Positions 55,249 through 64,000 of a DNA stretch of 64,000 bases are shown piece after piece (positions within the stretch are counted from its first letter, which is position 1; the number at the start of each line of letters is the position of its first letter). This stretch comes from Flammula alnicola. Lineage: Eukaryota; Basidiomycota; Agaricomycetes; Agaricales; Strophariaceae. The notes beneath the pieces are model-generated. The model saw nothing but the letters and a program-made list of their open reading frames with translations. It did no database searches and had not been told where the DNA came from. The position numbers and the translations under genes are program-made. The stretch spans positions 310,001 to 374,000 of the forward strand of contig JADNRV010000010.1 of the NCBI GenBank assembly GCA_015499995.1, in the 5' to 3' direction.

Positions 55249-57744
55249 ATGATGATTGTAGGGGTGCAAAGATCTCTTGGCATACCTCTTGTCCTCTCTT
55301 TTCTCCTCCTACACAGATGCAGCGCATCCGTGACTATATACAACCAGAATGGCCAGACAACCCTCGGGGTTGCAGCGACAACGGTCTCTGCTAACCCAGC
55401 CAACTACACCGGCCTCGAGGCGTACAGTCCCGTCACTCTCACACCTCCGTCTCCCCCAGGTACCGCTATGCCAACATCATTTGCCCTTCCCATGGCCACT
55501 AGCGTCCCAGCCGGTGCTTCAATACCGCAAAATGGGTCGTTCTTTGGATTTTCTATCGAAATGTCCGTCGTTAATCAAGTCCGTAAGTACACCTTGCATT
55601 AGCTATGTTTGTCATGCAGCCGCTCATTAACTTGCTCGTCCAGTGGGAAAGAATGCGTACGTCATGATTGTTCCGATCACACATGTCGACTGACGACCTT
55701 TGTTGGTCCCTTAGTTCAGTCCTTCAAGTGCCCTTCTTAAACCTTATGGCCAACATCCAACAGCGCACTGGGCGTATCAATGTCCGCGTTGGAGGGAACA
55801 CCCAGGAAACTGCGACCTTGGTCGAAAGCACACCCGACGGGAAAATTCTGGAGAAAGATCTCGCAGGTGCTACTAACCCGGTACGCCCCCAATTTCCCTT
55901 TCACGAGCTCAACCATCTCACAAACCCCATCGCCCATCCATCTTACATAGACACAAACACCCCCGCTCATTTTCACCCCGGAGCTCCTCTACATGTTGCG
56001 CAACATATCGTCGCTCGTCAATGTCCGATGGTACCTCGGTGTCCCTTTCAACGACACCGCCAATTTCCGTCTAGCGATCGTCGAACAAGGAGAGCAAATC
56101 CTGGGAGACTATCTCATTGGCCTCCAAGCAGGCAATGAGCCCGACCTCTATGCCGCTCATGGGCATCGGCCTTTGGTATGCCTTCTGTCTTCCTTTTGTA
56201 TTCTTCCTTTATCGATATCACCCTCGAGCATACCAGCTCATGCTGACGATTATTATGCAGACTTACGGCCCCTTTGACTACTTTGGCGAATTTGGCCTGT
56301 TGATCACGGCCATGAACAACGACCCCAATATCCCGACTCGTAATCTTTTGATTGGGCCTAGTATTTCCACGACCTGGACGCCGGAGGAGGTGTGGGATAC
56401 CGGTTTTGTCAGTGCATATTCGCAGAATCTGGCATTCATGTCCGTTGAACGGTACGTTTCTTTCCGCCACTTTTATATCGAAGATCGATGAAACGACGAC
56501 GAAACTTATTTGGTTTTTATTAACATCTTTCTAGGTACCCCTCGGACAACTGCGCCGTCGCCTTCCCCAACTCCAACCTCACATTCCACGATCCGCAACA
56601 GCTCTTTCCGACCTACCTCAGTCACTCCGCCGGCATCAGTCTCGTCTCATCCTACCTAAACTCGACGAACTTCGCCCAAACTCAAGGCAAGGAGTTCTTG
56701 ATGTTCGAGACCAACTCGGCGTCGTGTGGCGGGTTCCCGGGGCTAAGCGATTCATTTGGCGCGGCGCTGTGGGGTTTGGACTATGGGATGCAGATGGCGG
56801 CTGTGAATTTCTCGGGCGCGCTGTTCCATGTTGGGGGGCAGAGTGTTTCGTATAACCCTTTTACGCGTGAGTTTTCTTGGATTCTTGTGTCCTAGCGTTT
56901 AGCTGAAGTAATAAATTTGTCTCTCTATCAACGTAGCCCCTCCAACCAACGAAAGCACATTCCACCAATGGACAATCGGGCCAATATACTACTCCGCCCT
57001 AGTCGTGGCCGAAGCGCTCGGCCCGTCTAACACATCCCGAGTCATGGACCTGCAAGCGAACGCGAACAATGACTTCTCCCCTGCCTACGGGATATGGGAG
57101 GCAGGCAACCTCGCGCGGGTGCTGCTGATCAATTTCGCGTCGGATCCTAGTGGGGCGAGTGATTATAACGTAGATTTAAGCTTGGTTGGGGGGCAGATGC
57201 CAGCGCAGGTGAACGTCAAGTGAGTGTTGCCTTCTTTTTTCTGTGGCACTCGGGGGTGCTAAGCTCCATAAAATTTACCAGGTACCTCCAAGCAGCAAAC
57301 GTGTCGCAAAAAGGCAATTTCACCTGGGCCGGACAAACCTTCGGCGGCATCTTCGAGTCGGACGGGCGGCCCGTCGGCACCGAGTCCGTGCAAACAGTAA
57401 ACTGCAATTCTAATTCAACGGCATCCTTATGCACGATCCACGTCCCCGCGCCCGGGGCTGCCCTCGTATTCCTCTCCCAGTCCGATCTGACAGAGACAGC
57501 AGGCGCGCCGAGCCAGACGTTCTCTACGACGGTAGTTACGAAGGCGAAGAATACTGCTACGGTGGATCCGGCGGTGCTGTCGACGTCGAATGGGCATTCG
57601 GGCATTGGGGATGAGCTGGGGAGTACGAGTTCGGGATCGTTTAAGAGTGAAGGCGAGCGGACGAGGGGCGTGGTGATAGGTGGTGGATTGGTCGCGGTGC
57701 TGGCGGTGCTTGCGGGTTGGGGCGTTGTTGGTGTTAGGTGGTAA
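55249..57744 (+). CDS. Glycoside hydrolase family 79 (beta-glucuronidase-like), paralogue
   Basis: Eight exons (55249-55582, 55644-55656, 55715-55880, 55951-56175, 56261-56451, 56535-56866, 56937-57219, 57282-57744), 2007 nt, 668 aa. It has the same architecture as the divergent neighbour. The signal peptide is followed by ASVTIYNQNGQT, then GFSIEMSVVNQVLGKN and FLNLMANIQQRTGRINVRVGGNTQ. The acid/base motif is GLQAGNEPDLY; TYGPFDYFGEFGLL and the nucleophile segment LMFETNSASCGGF follow, with a C-terminal beta domain and hydrophobic tail. Exons 2, 3 and 4 (13, 166 and 225 nt) have identical lengths in both genes; the others differ by up to about 30 nt. The first ATG (55249) is used; the one at 55252 is equally possible. 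Fungal GH79 enzymes remove glucuronic acid from glycans such as arabinogalactan; activity here is inferred. Confidence 0.92.
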
Positions 57745-58442
57745 GGGGTTGTGGGCTTGATGAACTTTTATATAGCTTTGGACAACGCACTTTATTCGCT
57801 CGTTTATGCTTTTCGGTGTACAATACATAGCTGTGGGAGTTGCCCTCTGGTAGATTGAGATTAGATAAGTCCATGGCTGTGCATGTTCATAGCGCAGACT
57901 CGTTTAGCGCGGCCTGAATGGTAATGGTACATAGTGATTTTGGCTGGCTACATTACACAATAACTCAGGTGACTACATATTGCTACGTGGCCCCTCGCCA
58001 GCTCGGGGTGATGAGAATGAAAAGAAATGACGACTAATAGGAAAACGGGAAGCGGGAAACGGGGTCGAGAAAGGTAAGAGGAAAAGGTAAGAGAAAGAAA
58101 GACAGAAAGCAAAGATTGAAAACAAAAAAAAGGAAGGAAGGGTGAAGAAGAAAGGGCAAGATTTAACAGGAAGAAAGGGTTAGGGATGTGTCGAGTTATC
58201 CGCACCGAAGATAAAGTTGTACTACGGCAGAGAAGGAAGAGAGAGCCTTTATATATGAATAAGGTGGTGGAAATGTGTTGTCGAAGAGCGGCGAGGGGAT
58301 GAAAGACGCATGGTAAGTATCTAGAGAATGAGATGTGACAGTAGCTAATACAGAGGAGATAAAATTGAATATATCAGACTCAATAAAACCATGGAAAGGG
58401 GACTAAAGGGTGTGATGATCCATAGCAAAGGTTGGCGGATGT
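57745..58442. other. Intergenic, purine-rich
   Basis: A long AG-rich stretch (about 58010-58190, GAAAAGG-type) lies between the GH79 gene and the RNase H ORF. No gene. Confidence 0.4.
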
Positions 58443-59651
58443 TCAATAACAACCACTGACATAACCGGCACCGATGAAGAGTGGAGGTTTCCCGATAAGT
58501 TGGACAACGCCCGCCAAGCGCCTCGGAATCTCAGGCGGATGGTCGAACATCGTGTTGTAGGGAGGATAAAGCCCTCGCGAAGGGTAATCCGCCGGATTAA
58601 GCTCCGTCGGAACCCAGGACATGCGCAGTTCCAAATTGTCGTCGGCGCATAGTTTGAGGATTTCATGCACGAGACCACAGAGCCCGTGTCTGTACGTCCA
58701 CTTCCCCTTGCCCAACGCCCCGACGACGCCTTTGTTGTCTGACCACACGGTGATTGTAGTGTTTTTGTATCCAGCCGCAATGAGCGCGCGGACCCCGAGT
58801 TCGACGGCGATGAGCTCTGCCCAGGATATGTTGATATTGTCGTTTCGTTCCATAGGAATGTCTGGATGGTCCCGGGCAAATGTCCACGCGAGCCATTGAT
58901 GTCCGAAGATGAAGCCGATACCTGATCCAGATGCATCGACAAATATTTGAGGAGGAAAAGGCAATGGTCGAGGGGTATGTGGTATGAAGGCAGTAGGGTT
59001 TGATAGACGAAGGAAGGAAGAATTGGATGGAGAGGGATAACTAGTCTCCTCGGCATTGGGATCGCTATATGAGTAAGAGGAAAGAGGCTTATGCGGTTCT
59101 TTTGATCCTTCATGTCCAGCAAGGACAGCATCACGAGTCTTTTCAGACCTTACCTTCAGGTCACTAATAGAATTGTTACATTCAAGCGCCGTGGTGCGAG
59201 TGGCTTCTGGAAAATATAAATCATGAGCATCGCAAATATCATGTGAATTATGAATGCGTACAATCTGACGTAGACTTCCAGAGCGACGGGGGTATCGTCT
59301 GCTCACGGTGGAGTCTATACTGTTGACGATTCCGTCAAAGGAATCATATTTATCATTACCCATCGTTTTACGAACGAGGCTCTTGGCTGGATTCACAAAA
59401 GAATCACTAGCTGTGTGCGGTATAGTAGTTACACCTGCAGTACTTGCAGGGCCCGATGCTCGCAAGGACGTTGCATCTTTGTCCTGTGAGCATGCAACCG
59501 TGTTGTACGGCTGACTATGATGCATAGTTGCATTGCGAGGACCATAGGAGTGGTCCGGGCACGGCATATCAGGCATGCAGTGTGCGAGGCTCGCCACCGA
59601 CTCTATATAGTCGGTCGCTTGTCTAGTAGGGATGCGGCCGCTTGGGTCCAT
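58443..59651 (-). CDS. Stand-alone RNase H-fold protein of retrotransposon (DIRS-like) type
   Basis: A single uninterrupted 402-aa frame. The N-terminal half (about 230 residues) is Ser/Thr/Pro-rich without known similarity. The C-terminal half is an RNase H-like domain. It has IFVDASGSGIGFIFG (first Asp), SWAELIAVELGVRALI (Glu), TITVWSDNKGVVGALGKG (second Asp), and SWVPTELNPADYPSRG (last acidic residue in the NxAD-x-x-SRG form seen in DIRS-type retrotransposons). All acidic catalytic residues are kept. No reverse transcriptase, tyrosine recombinase or terminal repeats lie nearby. It may be a fragment of an element, or a host gene derived from one. The intact long frame favours recency or selection. 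Confidence 0.7.
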   Translation of the reverse strand: MDPSGRIPTRQATDYIESVASLAHCMPDMPCPDHSYGPRNATMHHSQPYNTVACSQDKDATSLRASGPASTAGVTTIPHTASDSFVNPAKSLVRKTMGNDKYDSFDGIVNSIDSTVSRRYPRRSGSLRQIVRIHNSHDICDAHDLYFPEATRTTALECNNSISDLKVRSEKTRDAVLAGHEGSKEPHKPLSSYSYSDPNAEETSYPSPSNSSFLRLSNPTAFIPHTPRPLPFPPQIFVDASGSGIGFIFGHQWLAWTFARDHPDIPMERNDNINISWAELIAVELGVRALIAAGYKNTTITVWSDNKGVVGALGKGKWTYRHGLCGLVHEILKLCADDNLELRMSWVPTELNPADYPSRGLYPPYNTMFDHPPEIPRRLAGVVQLIGKPPLFIGAGYVSGCY

Positions 59652-60359
59652 TGATAGACAGAAAGGAACTGTGAATAGGCGGGAGTAAAGTTGCTGATAA
59701 TCGATGAGGAGTGGGGGGAGCAGGTGGGTGAGGAAGATTCGGCAGAATGCTTGTCGCAGGCGGGGTTCGCAGCAACACGCAGTAATCAGTTGGAAACTTG
59801 GACATCCAAGTATCTATACGTGCTGGAACTGAGTCACAAGATACCTTTCCAGAGAGAGAGATACCTTTCCAGAGCCCCCGGTGCCTGAGTGTCGAGCTGC
59901 GCTGACTCGAAGTGACAAAGGGCCGGGTTATTAGCGGCAATTTTTTCCCTTAAGTCTTAGCATTTACATAAAACCGTTAATTAAGACTTATTACTAAGGG
60001 GTTATTATGTAAATGGGCTGTCAGTTACACGCCGAAGTTTGGCCGAAATTGTAACAAACTTCTTGGACGAATTGAAACGCGCACCCTCCTGGGTCCATGA
60101 AATTGACCCACAGATCAAATAATACATCCGCGGATCGGCTAACTGGCCTCGGGATAATGACTGTTGCAACTTCGAGAGCCCACGATATTTCGGGAGCAAG
60201 GGTCTAGAAATACACTATCATACAGAAGACGCGCCTTCAAGTTGTTCCTCTCCTTCCAAATTTTGGCAGTTGGAATCAGGTAGATTTATTGAATGAAGAG
60301 ACTGTGCTTGCGCCCAACTCGTCCCATGCGCCAATGAAGACGTCTACTGTGTATATTTG
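59652..60359. other. Non-coding region
   Basis: Contains a 16-bp tandem duplication (AGATACCTTTCCAGAG at about 59840-59872). Nothing else is supported. Confidence 0.45.
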
Positions 60360-60406
60360 GCGCCCAATTTAAACAGCCAATGATTGGGCGCTTATTGATA
60401 ACTTTC
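60360..60406 (+). repeat. Palindromic direct repeat, copy 1
   Basis: GCGCCCAAT and ATTGGGCGC arms enclose TTTAAACAGCCAATG-like spacer sequence. The whole ~47 bp recurs at 61365-61414. Confidence 0.8.
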
Positions 60407-60591
60407 TAGTAAAAGATTCACAAACTTCAGAGCTCAGTAATGCGCTTGTCATGCCAATTCGGCCCGCCTTTGGTGTAATATTCATGTCTGACGGATGATT
60501 TAATTATTCACAGCTCTAATGACTGAGCGCGGTAGTCTCTCCTAGCCAGACTGCGATATATGTGATGTGCCCTTCGGATCACGATATATGA

Positions 60592-61058
60592 AGTCTGTTT
60601 TTTACCGCGCCCTCCAAACCGTGTCAGAAAGTTGTTATGTAATCTTCGGACTTCAAAAATATGGTGGGGCGCATTTTCTTGACGACGAAACTGTTTTCGG
60701 ACAAGGTTTGGAGAGGGAGATATTTAAAGAGTTTCAATAAACATGGTTTTCGATTTTGAGAGCTTGGGACTTCATGCGGATGAGCTAGGGAAATGGATCC
60801 GCCGCGCAGAGCACGGTCAAAGATTATGTAAGCTAAATTCGCAGCCTGACCCACCGGAATGTAAGCTACCACAACAACTCCTCTTCTCAGGACGAGATTT
60901 TCACTTAGCATATTTTGAGCCAACAGTATACACTTTGCCTCTAAGAAGTCGCGAAATACCAGCGTCGTCGCGTCCAGTCGACGCGACGAGAATTGAAGCT
61001 CCGAAGATTACATAACAACTTTCTGACACGGTTTAGGGGGCGCGGTAAAAACAGGACT
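60592..61058. mobile_element. MITE (467 bp) with 59-bp terminal inverted repeats
   Basis: Arms 60592-60650 and 61000-61058 are inverted copies with only a few differences. They contain TTACCGCGCC...AAACCGTGTC and AAGTTGTTATGTAATCTTCG. A 4-bp direct duplication ATGA (60588-60591 and 61059-61062) may be the target site. The interior holds short frames only. No transposase. Confidence 0.75.
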
Positions 61059-62417
61059 ATGAGCGCGGTGCTTGGCATTGGTCATGGATATCTCTTCGGC
61101 ATGGTGGATCACAGCTCGATGTTCCTTCATTCAATTAACGGGTTCCAGTACCATATACCAGAGCCAACAAAAGCTGAATAGGTCTAGGTTGCGTCGAGTC
61201 AACGTCGAGTAATCCCTTCCTTTCACTTGTCAGAAGAGATGGCGAGATGAAGATGATTTGTCTATCCTTCGGTTCATTTGGGTATTTCGCCAATTGGTTA
61301 CTTATATCCAAAATAGAGCCGTTGTATGTCTTTGCAGACCTTCGAATTGCCTGCGAGATATGTAGCGCCTAATTTAAACAGCCGATGATTGGGCGCTTAT
61401 TAATAATCACTTTCGAACCCGTTGGACACGAATCACTGAAACATCTTGGCAGTGCTTACCATGAAACTATGCCCGCCTTTCGCGTACCATGATGTTATGC
61501 CCTTCATACTACTTAGAATCGGCGCTTCTCCCATTTGCCCCTGCTGCTCTAATCAATGGTTGATTTTCTCGCTTCCTCGAGGTTAGCACTTTACAAGAAA
61601 GTTAGAGAGGCGCTAGCTGCTATCTGATGGATGATGGATGCTTTGATATGGCTCTAGCCTAGAGTTAGGTAACAGACTTGAGATAATAAGGTAGGTGCCT
61701 GTTGCAAATTGTTGCTTTCGGAACAGTGGATTCATCACAGCTTTGTGATGTCGACGTCCCTTCATCTTAACCCGTTCCCTTCCTTTTCTCAAGGCTCAGA
61801 CACACCCTCGCCGTCGTTGCTGTCTACCATTCCTAACTCGCGTGGTGTCCCCAGAAGTAACGCAAGTTGCGGGAGTCTGGCAACCCGTCCAGGTCGCTCG
61901 TCAGAAGCGACGGAGATGACTCGGTGGTGGATTTCTACTGCATGCGGGTTCGGGTCGGCCAAGTGCGTTATCTTGCTGGTATTTATGAGCTCGGTCAATG
62001 TCAGGCCTTTGTATCTACATGGAAGGCCTACGACGATCCTGCACGTTCGCTGTGGACTCGGACTTCGGCCGACATAGGGGTATTCGACTCTAGGCCTTAT
62101 CCCGCTTCGATAACATTTCGATCGCCACTACCATCTTCACCTCTTTCCGGTACTTGCGTCTGAAACGGCACCTAAGTCAGTCATCGACGTCATGAAGCAT
62201 TCCCTCGGCAGATAGATGAATGGAGATGGAAAAATTCTTGAGCACCGCGACTCACTTTTGAAATTTGGGGTGCGTGCGACGACGACGGGCGGAGCATGGA
62301 CCGAGTCCTCGCGCTCCGGACGAGTGGCGTCTATAAATTGATCCAGCGTCGCTTGTTTTGGATCTAGCCGAGGTTGACCTACAACCACCACGACTGTCAG
62401 AACCACATAACAAAGTC
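61059..62417. other. Non-coding region upstream of the aminotransferase gene
   Basis: Includes the second palindromic repeat (61365-61414). The right end should carry the aminotransferase promoter. Frames at 61709-62163 show no recognisable protein. Confidence 0.4.
61365..61414 (+). repeat. Palindromic direct repeat, copy 2
   Basis: GCGCCTAATTTAAACAGCC...ATGATTGGGCGCTTATTAATAA, differing from copy 1 at a few bases and a 3-bp insertion. Confidence 0.8.
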
Positions 62418-64000
62418 ATGTCTCCAGCAACCAACTCGACCTCAGAGACCTCAGCATCCGCTCTGCCTTCCAGCGGCGCCACCAACAGTGGAAAATCGGG
62501 AACGAGCAAGGGAAGTGGGAAGGTTCGCTTGACCTCGGCGGATGTTATCCATCTCGAGCATGAATACGGAGCACACAAGTGAGTTATAGGTCTCTAGCTT
62601 AGCCTTTCTTATACGTTTTGCTGAGCATGCGTTCTTTCCGCCATTAGCTACCACCCTCTCCCCGTTGTCTTTGAGTCCGCAAAGGGTGCCAAGTGAGTCT
62701 TTTCCGCCATAGAACGATTCAGCATGCACAGCTTCGTCTTCGCTCCAACGACCATCAGGGATCATGTTGGTCGTCAACTTATCTAATGAGATCCTGAGCG
62801 AAGCCTCGCGGGGTTGCAAGTTGTCTCCTTTCTCGTCGTTATCCCGAAGTTTTACCTGGGACCTTGCCTTAAAACCTTTCCTGTTCTCTTCGTTCGTGCT
62901 TACTAACCACTTTTTTAGGGTATGGGATCCCGAGGGCAGAGAATACATCGACATGCTGTCGGCATACTCGTACGTTCTTTCCTTATCGTGTGACCCAAGT
63001 TCTAGCTTAAACATTCATTTTTCATTTTTCAAGTGCGGTAAACCAAGGACATTGCCATCCACGCATCGTCGCCACCCTCGTTTCACAAGCTCAGAAACTC
63101 ACGCTCTCCTCGCGGGCATTCTATAACTCGGTTTTCGGCCGATTCGCTCAACAGATCACATCCCTCTTCGGGTATGACATGGTCCTTCCCATGAACACCG
63201 GGGCGGAGGCTGTCGAGACCGCTATCAAGCTTGCAAGGAAGTGGGCATATAAGCGCAAGGGTGTCGAGGACGGCAAGGCTATCGTGCTCAGCGTTGAGGG
63301 TAATTTCCATGGGAGAACTTTGGGTATCATTAGGTGTGTCAAACCTTGTCTTACTCGGTTGGGCGAGGGCCTTACGTACGCTGTTTATATAGCATGAGCA
63401 CAGACCCGGAGAGCAGAGGCGGGTTCGGACCTTATCTTGAGGGTGTGGGACCTGTCTATGTAGATGAGGAAGGCGAGCCGCAACTCATCCGATATGGTGT
63501 GCTTGAGGATTTTGAGAGGGCGTTGAAATTGCACGGAGAAAACGTTGCAGCCTTTTTGGTAGAGCCCATTCAAGGCGAAGCTGGGTACGTGTTTTTACTG
63601 GCTACATTAGTATGACAGGAAAACACTGACGATGATGCAACAGCATCGTAGTACCACCAGAGGGCTACCTGAAAGGCGTTGCGGATCTCTGCAAGAAGCA
63701 TAACGTGCTCCTTATCTGTGACGAAATCCAGACAGTGCGTCATATCTCCTTTTATCGATCTATTTCCCTCCAGTATGAATATTTTTCTGTCGACGAATAT
63801 TCTATCCATTTTTGTCTTTCTTTGTCGCTGGTTTTGGTGGCAGGTTTGACGTTCTTTTTATAGGGTCTGTGCAGGACAGGCAAGATGCTTGCGTCCGAAT
63901 ACGAGGGTATCAGACCGGACATCGTTTTACTCGGCAAGGCACTTTCAGGAGGAGGTAAACGCCGCGCGTTCAATTAAATTGAAACAGACAGAGCTCACAC
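62418..64000 (+). CDS. Ornithine aminotransferase, 3' end beyond window
   Basis: PLP-dependent class-III aminotransferase converting ornithine and 2-oxoglutarate to glutamate semialdehyde and glutamate. The ATG at 62418 starts a Ser/Thr-rich leader, then [66 protein letters not shown]-like helix ...[43 protein letters not shown] follows, then [82 protein letters not shown] and [30 protein letters not shown] are the last seen; the PLP lysine lies just past the end. At least seven short introns are present. [10 protein letters not shown] and the HGRTLG loop favour ornithine over GABA aminotransferase. The N-terminus lacks a strong mitochondrial signal. Confidence 0.9.

Noticed and set aside
60624..60923. 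99-aa minus-strand frame inside the MITE
   Set aside because: Overlaps an inverted repeat arm; no transposase features.

Overview
The window looks like nuclear DNA of a filamentous basidiomycete, most likely an Agaricomycete. The genes are dense and carry many introns of about 45-70 bp (GT...AG). The gene set fits: Nst1, a family-X DNA polymerase with BRCT domain, GH79 enzymes, expansin-like secreted proteins, an SGNH esterase and Dal5-type and APC transporters. Transposons of types common in mushroom genomes (hAT, LTR/Gag, DIRS-type RNase H) lie between them. I saw no rRNA, tRNA or CRISPR array. Splice models were built by hand. Where exon sums are quoted, they divide by three and the joined protein reads through.

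Left part (1-10.7 kb) is transposon-rich and decayed. It holds the 3' end of a Gag-only LTR element, a hAT transposase relic, one small conserved-looking gene with a duplicated motif (7540-7857, minus) and a carboxylesterase pseudogene. From 11 to 22 kb lie ordinary genes: QCR2 (respiratory complex III), a SAM methyltransferase, an 18-exon DNA polymerase lambda-like gene and an expansin-like secreted protein.

22.56-27.11 kb is a complete-looking hAT element. It has 19-bp perfect terminal inverted repeats, an 8-bp target duplication, an 881-aa transposase and a second intact gene for a Ulp1/C48-type cysteine protease. From 29 to 38 kb come an APC permease, a 4'-phosphopantetheinyl transferase-like gene with an altered metal-site motif, a secreted SGNH hydrolase and an MFS transporter. 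39.5-42.5 kb is a second mobile island. Long inverted arms (325 and 248 bp) enclose a captured, decayed Hsp90 fragment, and a 487-bp hAT-like MITE is nested inside; a fivefold GGCAGATAACAT motif lies just outside.

43-58 kb is again housekeeping and secretory: NST1, a second expansin-like gene with the same exon lengths as the first, a peroxisomal acyl-CoA oxidase ending in SKL, and a head-to-head pair of GH79 paralogues sharing a 13-nt micro-exon. The right end has a stand-alone RNase H-fold ORF of retrotransposon type, a 467-bp MITE between two copies of a palindromic repeat, and the 5' part of an ornithine aminotransferase gene cut by the window edge.
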